NCBI GenBank assembly: GCA_903930425.1
Contig: CAIYYV010000449.1
Location: 1 to 42,308, forward strand
Length of the DNA: 42,308 nucleotides
Direction of reading: 5' to 3'
DNA from: Akkermansiaceae bacterium
GTDB taxonomy: Bacteria; Verrucomicrobiota; Verrucomicrobiia; Verrucomicrobiales; Akkermansiaceae
Shown: piece by piece, positions 1 to 9,312 of the stretch
Layout of the letters: every line of letters begins with the position of its first letter
Position numbering within the stretch: position 1 is the stretch's first letter
Notes under the pieces: generated by a model
Seen by the model: only the letters and a program-made list of their open reading frames with translations
Told to the model about the DNA's origin: nothing
Databases searched by the model: none
Position numbers and translations under genes: made by a program

Positions 1-2
1 AT

Positions 3-419
3 CACAGCGCGGATTCAGCCGCCGCAGGCGACCTTCTCATCGCCAATGGCAACCTGACGCTCACCGGCACCGTCAATCTGACGCTCACGGATCTAGCGCT
101 CCCGACCGGCGCGTTTGCCCCTAACAGCACCACCTTGTCGTTGATCCAATACGCCGGCACTTGGAATGGCGGATTCTTCACCTACGGTTCTAACGAATTG
201 ACCAACCACGAGTCGTTCACGGACACCTATGGCAACTATTGGAAGATCACCTATGATGCCAGTGTCAGCGGCCTCAACTTTGCCAGCCAACTTCCAGGAG
301 GCGGTAGCTTCGTTACCCTGAGCAACCTTACCGCCGTCCCCGAACCCGGTAGTCTGTTCGCCATCGGCTGCCTGATCGGTTCCGGCGCTCTGCTTCGCTC
401 ACGCCGCAGAGCGGCGTGA
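3..419 (+). CDS. PEP-CTERM sorting domain-containing protein (5'-truncated by window edge)
   Basis: Frame is open from the window start; the C-terminus VPEPGSLFAIGCLIGSGALLRSRRRAA matches PEP motif + TM helix + basic tail. Confidence 0.85.
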   Translation, partial: HSADSAAAGDLLIANGNLTLTGTVNLTLTDLALPTGAFAPNSTTLSLIQYAGTWNGGFFTYGSNELTNHESFTDTYGNYWKITYDASVSGLNFASQLPGGGSFVTLSNLTAVPEPGSLFAIGCLIGSGALLRSRRRAA

Positions 420-424
420 AGAAA

Positions 425-445
425 ATTGAGGATTGAAGATTGAGG
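425..445. repeat. Heptameric tandem repeat, 3 units (ATTGAGG-ATTGAAG-ATTGAGG)
   Basis: Read directly; exact 7-bp period. Confidence 0.8.
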
Positions 446-454
446 GCGTATGCC

Positions 455-594
455 CCCAAGGAGCGGCGGACTCCGATCCGCCGAATGCTCATGAAACGTC
501 AATGATGCGCCCATGCATCGAGACTCACGGCTTGTCATGGACATCCCATGGATCTCACAGGCTCCCGGCGGAGCGGAGTCCTCGGCTCCTTGGG
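455..594. repeat. 140-bp element bounded by 28-bp imperfect inverted repeats (arms 455-482 and 567-594, 25/28 matching)
   Basis: CCCAAGGAGCGGCGGACTCCGATCCGCC versus GGCGGAGCGGAGTCCTCGGCTCCTTGGG; reverse complements with 3 mismatches. Confidence 0.75.
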
Positions 595-1745
595 AAGACG
601 CCACCGACCCCTCTCCTTCTCTCATTTCTCTTGAGGTCACGCGTCGGGCATGGGAGTTTTCGGAGAGATTGGCAACAACACGAAACACACAACTGGATGG
701 CTGGCGTGCTTTTGCGGTGGTCGGAGTGATGTGGCATCACTGGGCACCTGCGGCATGGCGCGGCCCGTTTCCCTTTGAGATCGGCTTGTTTTTTTTCCTC
801 ACGCTCACCGGTTTTTTGATCACGCGGATCTTATTGCAAGCGCGGGTTGATGGGGAAGCCACGGGCAAGGACTGGCGGGCGAAGGCGTTCCTGAGTTTTC
901 AAAAACGCCGGATGGCGCGGATACTGGCACCTTGTTATGTGGCGATGCTGTTTGCCTTGTTGGTGGGAGCGCCGGACATCCGGGCGCATGCGCTCGCTTA
1001 CTTCGGCCATCTGGCAAATTTCCACATGGCATGGATGCGCGAATGGCCGTCTGGCACCGCGCACTACTGGACCTTGGCCATTCAAATGCAGTTTTATTTC
1101 ATCTGGCCGCTCGTCATTTTTTTCACGCCTCGTCGGGCGCTGGTCTGGGTGTTCGTCGTTTGCACATGGATGGCACCCCTATCGCGTTTACTGATCGGTC
1201 GATATGTTCCGGGCATCTATCACAGCGAGGCGATCACGCTGACGGCGGGGGATTATTTGGGAGTGGGGGCCTTGTTAGCGCTGGCGCTGCAACGCGGGAT
1301 GACAGCGGGCGATGTGCGAGGTTCGCGGGCGGCGTGGTTCGCCTTTGTCGGTTATGTGGCCTTGTATGGGTGTCACTTGTTAGGAGTGTCGTGCGGTGGC
1401 TTGGGGATGATCCAGCAGACCTTGTTGGCGGTGTTGTTCGCGGGGTTGATTTCCGCGACGCTTGCCGGCGTGCGCGGGATTCCCGGTCGGGTATTGAATC
1501 ATCCTGCAGTCCAACACATCGGCCGATTGAGTTATGGGCTTTATTTGTTTCACGCGCCGATGCCATTGCTGATCGGAAAGCTTCTGCCATTCCTCTGGTT
1601 TCCCATTTTTGATGGGCCGCTGCTCGTATTGAGGTTGTTGGTGTTTGCCCTCGCGTCGTGGGGCGTGGCCTGGCTTTGTTGGAGGTGGCTCGAAGGGCCG
1701 GACAGATTGCGCTTCCCGCCGCGCTCCGCGCTCCTCCACGAGTGA
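513..1745 (+). CDS. Acyltransferase 3 family membrane protein (OafA/YrhL-like); true start may be further downstream (e.g. TTG at 669)
   Basis: LDGWRAFAVVGVMWHHW start motif, multiple TM helices, ...HIGRLSYGLYLFHAPM...; the 5' part of the ORF overlaps the inverted-repeat element. Confidence 0.8.
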   Translation: MHRDSRLVMDIPWISQAPGGAESSAPWEDATDPSPSLISLEVTRRAWEFSERLATTRNTQLDGWRAFAVVGVMWHHWAPAAWRGPFPFEIGLFFFLTLTGFLITRILLQARVDGEATGKDWRAKAFLSFQKRRMARILAPCYVAMLFALLVGAPDIRAHALAYFGHLANFHMAWMREWPSGTAHYWTLAIQMQFYFIWPLVIFFTPRRALVWVFVVCTWMAPLSRLLIGRYVPGIYHSEAITLTAGDYLGVGALLALALQRGMTAGDVRGSRAAWFAFVGYVALYGCHLLGVSCGGLGMIQQTLLAVLFAGLISATLAGVRGIPGRVLNHPAVQHIGRLSYGLYLFHAPMPLLIGKLLPFLWFPIFDGPLLVLRLLVFALASWGVAWLCWRWLEGPDRLRFPPRSALLHE

Positions 1746-1754
1746 GAAGGTCCC

Positions 1755-2189
1755 TCAGGGCTTGGCCTTGTGGGTGATTTCCGAGGCCGGTTGGGCGGTG
1801 GTTTTGCGTTTGGGCAAAAAGGGTTGCACGAGCGCGTCCTTGAAATCGAAGGTTTCTGAAAAATCCTCGCGTCGATCAGATTCCTGTTTGCCGAAGACCT
1901 GCTCCTCGATGAGGTGAAATACCATGTCGCCCACATCCTGGCACTTGTGGACGCCCCATTCATTCATCAACGTGGACGCCATCGGCCCGAATTGCTCCAG
2001 AGAGAAATCACGAAAGCCCACAAGCAATTCCGGGCCGGTGATATGCCGGACTTGTCCGCCATTGGCTTCGGCAATTTTCTTGAGAGTAAAATCCAGTGCG
2101 TCCTTGAGGAAAAAATAGACATGAGGGTCAAAACGCTTGTCGCGCTTCAAAATGGAAACGACCGATTGTTCAAACTGCCTTGCCTGCAT
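1755..2189 (-). CDS. Minf_1886 family (Verrucomicrobia/Planctomycetes-restricted) conserved protein
   Basis: MQARQFEQSVVSILKRDKRFDPHVYFFLKDALDFTLKK...; matches the remembered pattern of this lineage-specific family. Confidence 0.75.
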   Translation of the reverse strand: MQARQFEQSVVSILKRDKRFDPHVYFFLKDALDFTLKKIAEANGGQVRHITGPELLVGFRDFSLEQFGPMASTLMNEWGVHKCQDVGDMVFHLIEEQVFGKQESDRREDFSETFDFKDALVQPFLPKRKTTAQPASEITHKAKP

Positions 2190-2255
2190 GGAGAATAAAT
2201 TGCAGGAAGAACCCCGCTGTGTCAAAGCGGTTCACCGCACATGATTTGCCAGCGA

Positions 2256-3293
2256 TCATCTCCGTTTCTTGCCTTTTGTTTCTTCCTTCTCGCGCTTGCT
2301 CGATTGGATCCAGCTCATCGTCGAACGGAGCCTCTCACCGATTTTTTCAATCGGATGCAGGGCTTCGGAGTGGCGGACCGCCTTGAAGTGCTTGCTCCCG
2401 TGATCCCACTCATGAATCCACTCGTTCGAGAATTGTCCCGATTCGATCGCCTTCAGTTGCGCAGCCATGCGTTTTCTAACAGAAGCATCGATGATTTTTG
2501 AACCGACCGAGACATCGCCGTAAGCGGCGGTTTCAGAGATGGAGGCGCGCATGCCGGAAATGCCCTTTTCATGCATGAGGTCGGCGACAAATTTGAGTTC
2601 GTGCAGGCACTCGAAGTAGGCCATGACCGGTGAGTAGCCCGCATCGACAAGCGTGTCGAAGCCGGCTTTGACGAGGGCGGACATGCCGCCGCACAGGACG
2701 CACTGCTCGCCGAAGAGGTCGGTCACGGTTTCCTCGCGGAAGCTGGTTTCAAAAATGCCGGCGCGGGCGGAGCCGATGCCGCCCGCCCAGGCGAGGGCGG
2801 TTTGTTTGGCCTTGCCGGTTGGATTTTGATCGATGGCGATCAGGGCGGGCACGCCCATGCCAGCGATGAATTGTGAACGGACGGTGTGGCCGGGTCCTTT
2901 GGGAGCCACGAGGATGACATCAACGTGTTGGGGTGGCCGCACGGTTTTAAAATGCACGGCAAATCCGTGAGCAAAGAGCAGCGTCTTGCCTTTTTGAAGG
3001 TGGGGAGCGATGTCGTTGGCATAGACGGAGGCCATCGCGGTGTCGGGCGTCGCAAGAAAGATGACATCGGCCGATCTCACTGCCGCAGCCGTGTCCATCA
3101 CTTCAAAACCCAAGTCCTTGGCGGTTTTTCGGGACGGTGACTTCGGATAGAGACCGACAATCACGTGCAGTCCATTGTCCTTGAGGTTGAGTGCTTGGGC
3201 GCGGCCTTGTGAGCCAAACCCGATCACCGCCAGAGTTTTCTTTTTCAGCGGCGCGAAGGGGGCCTCTTGGGTGTGGTAAATTTTTACGGCCAT
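2256..3293 (-). CDS. ilvC: Ketol-acid reductoisomerase
   Basis: KTLAVIGFGSQGRAQALNLKDNGLHVIVGL, HGFAVHF, APKGPGHTVR, SETAAYGD motifs. Confidence 0.95.
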   Translation of the reverse strand: MAVKIYHTQEAPFAPLKKKTLAVIGFGSQGRAQALNLKDNGLHVIVGLYPKSPSRKTAKDLGFEVMDTAAAVRSADVIFLATPDTAMASVYANDIAPHLQKGKTLLFAHGFAVHFKTVRPPQHVDVILVAPKGPGHTVRSQFIAGMGVPALIAIDQNPTGKAKQTALAWAGGIGSARAGIFETSFREETVTDLFGEQCVLCGGMSALVKAGFDTLVDAGYSPVMAYFECLHELKFVADLMHEKGISGMRASISETAAYGDVSVGSKIIDASVRKRMAAQLKAIESGQFSNEWIHEWDHGSKHFKAVRHSEALHPIEKIGERLRSTMSWIQSSKREKEETKGKKRR

Positions 3294-3651
3294 CACGGGG
3301 GCTTGGTATGAGGGTTGGTTTGGGGCAGGCCCCGACCTTTCGGCCCGCTGCCTCGGGCACACTGCCCCCAGAAATCACCAGGTCAAGACCCATCCCAAGG
3401 GACGCGACCCAAAGCGGAAAAGCGACAGTGGATTCCTGCGGATTCCCACCGATTCTCCGACTCTCGCTCGCGGCCGGAAGAGACCTATCGATTGATTTGC
3501 AGTCGGTTGCACACTGTCTCTGGTGGTGCAAGTTGTTTCTTGATAGTTTGAGTCTCCAATAATCCAAGTCTCGAGAAGTTTCGAGGGGGCTTCGATGATC
3601 CGTTTCGGCCGTGTGGATTCCAAGACTTGCCGGGCACCCGAATCGTTCGCT

Positions 3652-4236
3652 ATGAATCCCCCCGTGCCCCAGAAAAACATCGTTTATTTCGACTTGGAAA
3701 CCCAGCGCAGCTTTGGCGATGTGGGTGGCTACGCCCATGCCCAAAAAGAAAAAATGGGGGTTTCCGTCGCTGTCACCTACAGCACTGCCCGCGGAACTTA
3801 TGAGATTTATCCCGAAAGCGAATTGGAAAAACTGGGTGAGGAACTCATCAAAGCCGATCTCGTTGTTGGGTGGAATCATCTCCAGTTCGATTACCCGGTC
3901 CTTCAGCCGTATGTGTTTCACACACTCTCTCAGCAGACGATCAATCTCGACATGATGCTCGATCTTGAGTCGCGCATAGGCTTCCGTCTGAAACTCGATT
4001 CTGTGGCCGCCGCCTCACTGGGTGCCGGCAAATCCGCCAGTGGATTGGACGCTCTGCGCTGGTGGCAGGAGCACAAAAAATCCGGCGACTTCGCGCCGCT
4101 GCGCAAGATTGCGGAATACTGTGCCCACGACGTCAAGGTCACCAAAGGCGTGCATGAATACGCGCTCGAACACGGCCTGCTCAAATATGATGACAAAAGC
4201 GGTCGCATTGCGGAAATCGCCGTGAACTGGGAATGA
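3652..4236 (+). CDS. DnaQ/RNase H-fold 3'-5' exonuclease-like protein (YprB-like)
   Basis: IVYFDLETQRSF...VVGWNHLQFDYPVL...YCAHDVKVTKGVH: acidic exonuclease motifs. Confidence 0.75.
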   Translation: MNPPVPQKNIVYFDLETQRSFGDVGGYAHAQKEKMGVSVAVTYSTARGTYEIYPESELEKLGEELIKADLVVGWNHLQFDYPVLQPYVFHTLSQQTINLDMMLDLESRIGFRLKLDSVAAASLGAGKSASGLDALRWWQEHKKSGDFAPLRKIAEYCAHDVKVTKGVHEYALEHGLLKYDDKSGRIAEIAVNWE

Positions 4237-4242
4237 TGCCAG

Positions 4243-4890
4243 ATGCCCGAGGACGCTTCGCCAGCCATGATGCCGCAAGCACTCCATACTCTGCCACGGC
4301 AGGCGATGGACGGGGAATTCGTGCCGCCGGATTATTTTAGGCGGCTTGAGCGCGGCGAGATTGTCGCTGACGGGCGGTCGCTTGAGGTGGATCTCGGCTG
4401 CGGGGACGGTTCGTTTTTGTTAGAAATGGCGCGGCGTTATCCGGAGAGGGAATTTTTGGGAGTGGAGCGTTTGTTAGGGCGGGTGCGCAAGGTATGCAGG
4501 AAGCTCACCCAGCAGCACCTGGGCAACGTTCGGGTGTTGCGCTTGGAGAGTCGGTATGTGAGCGAGTGGTTACTGCCGGACGCGTCGGTTTCGCGCCTGC
4601 ACTTGTTATGTCCGGATCCATGGCCGAAATTGCGTCACCATCGGCGCAGGCTGGTGCAGGAGGAATTTCTAACAGCCGTGATGCGGGTGTTATCTTCGGG
4701 GGGGGAGTTTCTTTTCATGACCGACCATGAGGAGTATTTCCGTTGGACGGAGGAAAAGGTGCGGATATTTGGCGGGTTTGAGCGGCGCGAGTGGGAGGAT
4801 GATTCGTTTTTCTATCCGAAATCCGATTTTCAACAACTCTGGGAGAGTGAAGGCAAACCGATGTGGCGCCTGCGCTGTCGCAAGCCCTAG
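4243..4890 (+). CDS. trmB: tRNA (guanine-N7-)-methyltransferase
   Basis: LEVDLGCGDGSFLLEMARRYPEREFLGVE... CPDPWPKLRHHRRRLVQEEFL...FMTDHEEYF. Confidence 0.92.
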   Translation: MPEDASPAMMPQALHTLPRQAMDGEFVPPDYFRRLERGEIVADGRSLEVDLGCGDGSFLLEMARRYPEREFLGVERLLGRVRKVCRKLTQQHLGNVRVLRLESRYVSEWLLPDASVSRLHLLCPDPWPKLRHHRRRLVQEEFLTAVMRVLSSGGEFLFMTDHEEYFRWTEEKVRIFGGFERREWEDDSFFYPKSDFQQLWESEGKPMWRLRCRKP

Positions 4891-7166
4891 GGTCCTGATT
4901 TCTGTGAGTGCGGTGTGAGGGTCACGGGAGATGCGCTCAGAAACCCGACAATCCGCAATTCCCCGTCTGCGCCGACACGCGCCGACACGCCGCCCGTCAC
5001 GCCTTGATCGAGCACTTGAATTCCCCGGGATGTCCAATATGCCACTTGGGTGGGTGCTAATTTTTCTTCAGCAGGGAAGGAGGCGTTGGAGGCGATGATG
5101 ACCTGCGGATGGACGGCGTTGAGAAACGCGTCGCAGAGAGTCAGATCGGTGCGGTGGCGTCCGGAAATGATGACGTCGGCGCTGAGGTCGATGCCTGCAT
5201 CGAGCAATTTTTTTTCAGTTCCCATACCGGCGTCGCTGGTCAGGAGGAATTTCCAACCACGCCAGTGCAGTTTGAACACGGCGACCCGTTCATCGGCGAT
5301 GCCATTCACGGCGCGGGGTTCGGGTGCATGCAGGATTTCCAACTTCGCGCCGTCCGGAAACCCGAGCGAGTCGGAGGGCATCGCCTGGCGGATCCTCACT
5401 CCGGCATTTGGGCCTTCATGGATCCATGACTGAAACGCCGGACTGTGCGCGAGAGCGACCGGCACCAGCGCCTGTTGAATCGGAAACGCCTCCCAGACCG
5501 GGGCACCGCCGCCGAGATGGCCGCCGTCCGGATGGCTCAACACGACCGCGTCCGGCTCAATCCCAAGCTGCCGCAACGACGGCATCACACTGCGCTTGAA
5601 ACTTTGGCGATCCCCGCAATCGATGAGCACCGCGCCGTCGCTGCCGCCGGTAAAACAGGCAGCACCGGCACCGTGGGGAAGATCATAGACTAACAGCATC
5701 GGTGGAACGGGACGGCCGACACGGAAATGCCCGCCTGGAACGGCCGCGAAAAGCCGGGCTGAGGAGACGCTGGCATTGGCGACGAGTCCATTGAGGCGGT
5801 TCACCGTGCGGGACAGCGGCGCGATCGGGGAGAGTGCGACGGCTGCCAGTGCGATGCAGAGCAACAGAAAGACCAATGGAACTAACACCAAGTTGGCGAG
5901 CAAGGAAATCGGCGTCACCAAGCCAAAGTGAAACGCCGTGAGTGGGGCCGAACCAAGAGCTGCGGCGAGCGAAACGCCTAGTGATTGGGCGAGGTTTCTC
6001 CTTTGTTTCAGGCAAAATGCCTGCCATCGGGTCATCAATTGGTTGGGCAGGTAAGGTTCCGGTGCGGCCATTGCCGCGAAGGCTCTGGACGTCAACGCCG
6101 ACCCCACGGCGATGGCCGCGACCACGCCGTAGGAGAGTTGCACCCCCGCTTGAAATAGCAACTGGCCGTCCCACAGCATGGCACCTAACAAAACCGCGCC
6201 GAGCGCATTGAGCAGGTCGGGACGGCGGCGGAAAACAAAAGCCCCGAGAAAGACGGCGGCCATCCAAGCGGAGCGGACGGCAGGGGCGCTGTTGCCGGTG
6301 ATCCACGAGTAACCGAACATCAGTGGCAGCAGGAAAAGGACCGCCTGCCGTCGCGGCACTCCCGCCCAACTCAATAACAACCAACCGATGCTTCCGACCA
6401 TCGCCACATGGAGACCGCTCACGGAAAACACATGCAAGGTTCCGCTGTTGCGGAATGCAGCAATCAACGCATCCGCGTCCGGTGGCGGTTCTCCAATCAC
6501 CACGGCTCGAATCACGTTGGCCTCTTGAGAATCCTGCGGCAACCCGGCCGTGACCCGGTCACGAAACCCGTGACGGATTCGGGCCCCGAGCGCCGCCCAG
6601 CGGCCGGTCTCGAGGGTGTCGTCCCACTCGGCATGAAAGACGGCCGCAATGCCTTGCTTCCGAAGCCAGGCGGCTCGATCAAACTCACCGGGATTGCGAG
6701 CCTCAGGCAGTGGGCCGAAGTTTCCGTGCGCGGTCACCACCGAGCCGGCCACTGGGGGATCGCCGCGTCCTTGCCATAAGACTGTAGCGCCCATTTTCCC
6801 GCCACCCGATAAGCGAGCGGGCGCGGTCCAGTAGGGGCCTTTCTCTTGGGCGTCTTTGAGCACATCGGCTTGCATCCATCCGCCCGGTGCGGCGATCAAT
6901 TCGCGTTCGGCGGTGGCGCGTGATTGATCGCGCCAAACAAAAGATCCGATAGAAATCCATCCGCAGAGGAGCCAGGCAAGCCCGGGCCGCCAACCGACGA
7001 AAACAGTGCCGACTGCGCCGAGCACCGCAGCGGTACACACGCCCCAGGTGAGATGCAGATCCGCCATTGCCACAGAAGCCGCAGCCACCAACGCGGCTGC
7101 AAACAATGGATGACCGCCGCAAAAGCACTTGAACCACGGCGGACGTCCGGATTCGATTTTGTGCAT
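4887..7166 (-). CDS. comEC: ComEC/Rec2 family competence protein (DNA internalization channel)
   Basis: Multi-TM N-terminus, HVFSVSGLHVAMVG motif, C-terminal metallo-beta-lactamase-like domain (DAVVLSHPDGGHLGGGAPV). Confidence 0.9.
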   Translation of the reverse strand: MHKIESGRPPWFKCFCGGHPLFAAALVAAASVAMADLHLTWGVCTAAVLGAVGTVFVGWRPGLAWLLCGWISIGSFVWRDQSRATAERELIAAPGGWMQADVLKDAQEKGPYWTAPARLSGGGKMGATVLWQGRGDPPVAGSVVTAHGNFGPLPEARNPGEFDRAAWLRKQGIAAVFHAEWDDTLETGRWAALGARIRHGFRDRVTAGLPQDSQEANVIRAVVIGEPPPDADALIAAFRNSGTLHVFSVSGLHVAMVGSIGWLLLSWAGVPRRQAVLFLLPLMFGYSWITGNSAPAVRSAWMAAVFLGAFVFRRRPDLLNALGAVLLGAMLWDGQLLFQAGVQLSYGVVAAIAVGSALTSRAFAAMAAPEPYLPNQLMTRWQAFCLKQRRNLAQSLGVSLAAALGSAPLTAFHFGLVTPISLLANLVLVPLVFLLLCIALAAVALSPIAPLSRTVNRLNGLVANASVSSARLFAAVPGGHFRVGRPVPPMLLVYDLPHGAGAACFTGGSDGAVLIDCGDRQSFKRSVMPSLRQLGIEPDAVVLSHPDGGHLGGGAPVWEAFPIQQALVPVALAHSPAFQSWIHEGPNAGVRIRQAMPSDSLGFPDGAKLEILHAPEPRAVNGIADERVAVFKLHWRGWKFLLTSDAGMGTEKKLLDAGIDLSADVIISGRHRTDLTLCDAFLNAVHPQVIIASNASFPAEEKLAPTQVAYWTSRGIQVLDQGVTGGVSARVGADGELRIVGFLSASPVTLTPHSQKSGP

Positions 7167-7185
7167 GAAGGGGGGCCTTTCTCAA

Positions 7186-7917
7186 TCAAGCGCTCGAGCG
7201 TGGCGGTTTTTTCAGGGTGGCGATTTCGTTTTCCTCCAAACTCCAATTACGCAGTTTGTGGCTGGCATTTGCCGAATGCCGCGTTCCCGGAAATTCTTCT
7301 ATCACCTGATGCATAATGGCCACGGCCGACGCCCGGTTGCCATCGATCTCGTCATATAACTCGGCCAGGCGGAACAATAAATAGGCCGCATCATTGACCT
7401 GCCATTCCTGGCTTTCCAGTGCGTGGCGGATCGTCTCGACCGCTGCAGCCGGGTTATTCAAATGGTCTTTGTAAATTTTGGTGATTTCGATCCATGGCAG
7501 GCGGTTCAGTGGGTCGGCGGCGGCGGCTTGCCGGAAGGCCGCGATCGCGCCCTCGTAGTCACCTTGTGCCAGCAACGAGCGGGCGTCATGCATGACGTCG
7601 ACCTCGACCATTTCCGCGCTGTCGTAAATCGCGTGGGTGAGGCGGTGCGCGAAAGAAGGCAGGATTTGGAATACAAAGAAAATGCCGACAAAGCCCGCGC
7701 TGAGGAATGCGAGCAGGATGCCGTTGAAGGTTCTTTGTCCGGTGAGTGTTTGGATCTGCCCTTCTAACGCACCCACCTTCCCGTCGGGATCACCCAATTC
7801 CTGCAAGGCGGCAACCTCCGCGCTCTTGGTTTTGATGTCCCCGCCGGTTTTTGCAAAGATGACCCAGCTCCCTCCCACGAGCACCACCATCGCCACATAG
7901 ATCAACCACTTTTTCAC
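7186..7917 (-). CDS. Membrane-anchored tetratricopeptide-repeat protein
   Basis: N-terminal TM segments; YEGAIAAFRQAAAADPLNRLPWIEITKIY TPR-like pattern. Confidence 0.6.
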   Translation of the reverse strand: MKKWLIYVAMVVLVGGSWVIFAKTGGDIKTKSAEVAALQELGDPDGKVGALEGQIQTLTGQRTFNGILLAFLSAGFVGIFFVFQILPSFAHRLTHAIYDSAEMVEVDVMHDARSLLAQGDYEGAIAAFRQAAAADPLNRLPWIEITKIYKDHLNNPAAAVETIRHALESQEWQVNDAAYLLFRLAELYDEIDGNRASAVAIMHQVIEEFPGTRHSANASHKLRNWSLEENEIATLKKPPRSSA

Positions 7918-8048
7918 TCGGCAAGTCTGGACGCATCGCGGCCTCTCCGAAAGAAAAATATCCGTCTAAATGGATCGGGGTGCGGGTGAGGCTGGAGACC
8001 GTTTGACAGGCACTGGTTCCGGTCACCCGCGCGGCGCGATCGATGGAA

Positions 8049-9221
8049 TCACTTTTTTTCCCATCCGTTAGACTGGATGATTTGCACGATTTGGGCGAGT
8101 GCCTTAAAATCGTCGGGCAGGAACTTGAACTGCATGAGATATTTCAGGGCATCGCGGATCTGGAGGATGTCGCCTTTTTGGGCTTCCATTTGGCCGGTGG
8201 GGATTTTTTGGAGTTTGGTGATCCAAGTGGTGATACCGGTGAGCACTTGGTTGACGGTTGCGGCGTCCTGCTCGTAACAGAGCGCCTCCATGCGGCGCAG
8301 CAATTGGGGTTTGCCGTTCAATTTTTCGGCATCGGCGCGAAGGTTCTTCGCGATCTCGAGTTTTTTGGCGGTGGCGGCTTCGGGTGTCATTGCGCCCATG
8401 TCCCCGCCGTCGGTCGCGCGCGGTGGCAGTGGGCGGATCCAGATGTTGCGATAGCGCACCGGATTGCCGTGGTCTTGGAGTTTGAGTGGGCCCTTCTCGG
8501 CGAGCGGGTGGTCCTTGCTGCGCCCCTTGTGGCCACCGCCGCCTTCTAACGGAGTTGCATCCTGAACGACCACGCCGTTGAGCATCACGGTGAAGCGGCC
8601 GCTATCGAGCACTTGGCCGTTCTTGTAAATGGGACGGCGGAAGATGATGTCATAGACCTGCCAGGCACCGGGGGGCTGCAGCGCGTTCGCATGGGGTGGG
8701 TTGACCCCATACAGCGAACCGGCAAAGCCGTCGGCGTAGGTCGGGTTGTTGTAATTGTCTAACACCTGGATTTCAGTTTGTCCCATGAGGAAAACGCCGC
8801 TGTTGCCGCGCCCCTGACTATCGCCCGCGACTTTTTCTGGAGCGGCCCACTCGACATGCAATTGGCAATCGCCAAACGATTCCTTGGTGCGGATGTAGCC
8901 GGATCCTGGCACGCATTGCATGGCGGCATCCTTGACGATCCATTTGGTGGGTTCTGCCGGGGATTTATCCGCTTCCCATTGGCTCAGGGAGGCTGCGGTG
9001 CCATCGAACAGCACGACGGCGTCCGAGGGGGGGCGGCCGGGTTGTTCGGGAGTGCTGAAAGTGCCGGGAGTGACCAAGGGCGGTTGGGGGCGATTCATGT
9101 CATGGACTGCCCAGGGGTGGGTGCTGTCTGGCGGGTCACCATAGAATGCCGCAAACGCTGGAGCGGCAGCGAAGGCAAGGGCGCAGCACGAGACGACGGA
9201 AGCAATAGGTCGGATCAACAT
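8049..9221 (-). CDS. DUF1080 (3-keto-disaccharide hydrolase-like) domain secreted protein
   Basis: Signal peptide; VVLFDGTAASLSQWEADK...GNSGVFLMGQTEIQVLDNYNNPTYADG...; characteristic DUF1080 motifs. Confidence 0.88.
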   Translation of the reverse strand: MLIRPIASVVSCCALAFAAAPAFAAFYGDPPDSTHPWAVHDMNRPQPPLVTPGTFSTPEQPGRPPSDAVVLFDGTAASLSQWEADKSPAEPTKWIVKDAAMQCVPGSGYIRTKESFGDCQLHVEWAAPEKVAGDSQGRGNSGVFLMGQTEIQVLDNYNNPTYADGFAGSLYGVNPPHANALQPPGAWQVYDIIFRRPIYKNGQVLDSGRFTVMLNGVVVQDATPLEGGGGHKGRSKDHPLAEKGPLKLQDHGNPVRYRNIWIRPLPPRATDGGDMGAMTPEAATAKKLEIAKNLRADAEKLNGKPQLLRRMEALCYEQDAATVNQVLTGITTWITKLQKIPTGQMEAQKGDILQIRDALKYLMQFKFLPDDFKALAQIVQIIQSNGWEKK

Positions 9222-9312
9222 GCGATGGATTTACGCTGTGTCGCTGATGCTGGCAAGGTTCATCCTCAAAAACCGTGAGCCAAGACTGGAAAAAGGCGAT
9301 GGAGAAAAAGCT

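Noticed and set aside
3294-3651. Possible leader/attenuator upstream of ilvC
   Set aside because: I could not identify a leader peptide with branched-chain codons or a convincing terminator/antiterminator pair by eye.
3103-3921. 272-aa minus-strand ORF spanning the ilvC start and the exonuclease gene
   Set aside because: It overlaps the ilvC N-terminus in another frame and lies antisense to the exonuclease; the translation has no coherent domain.
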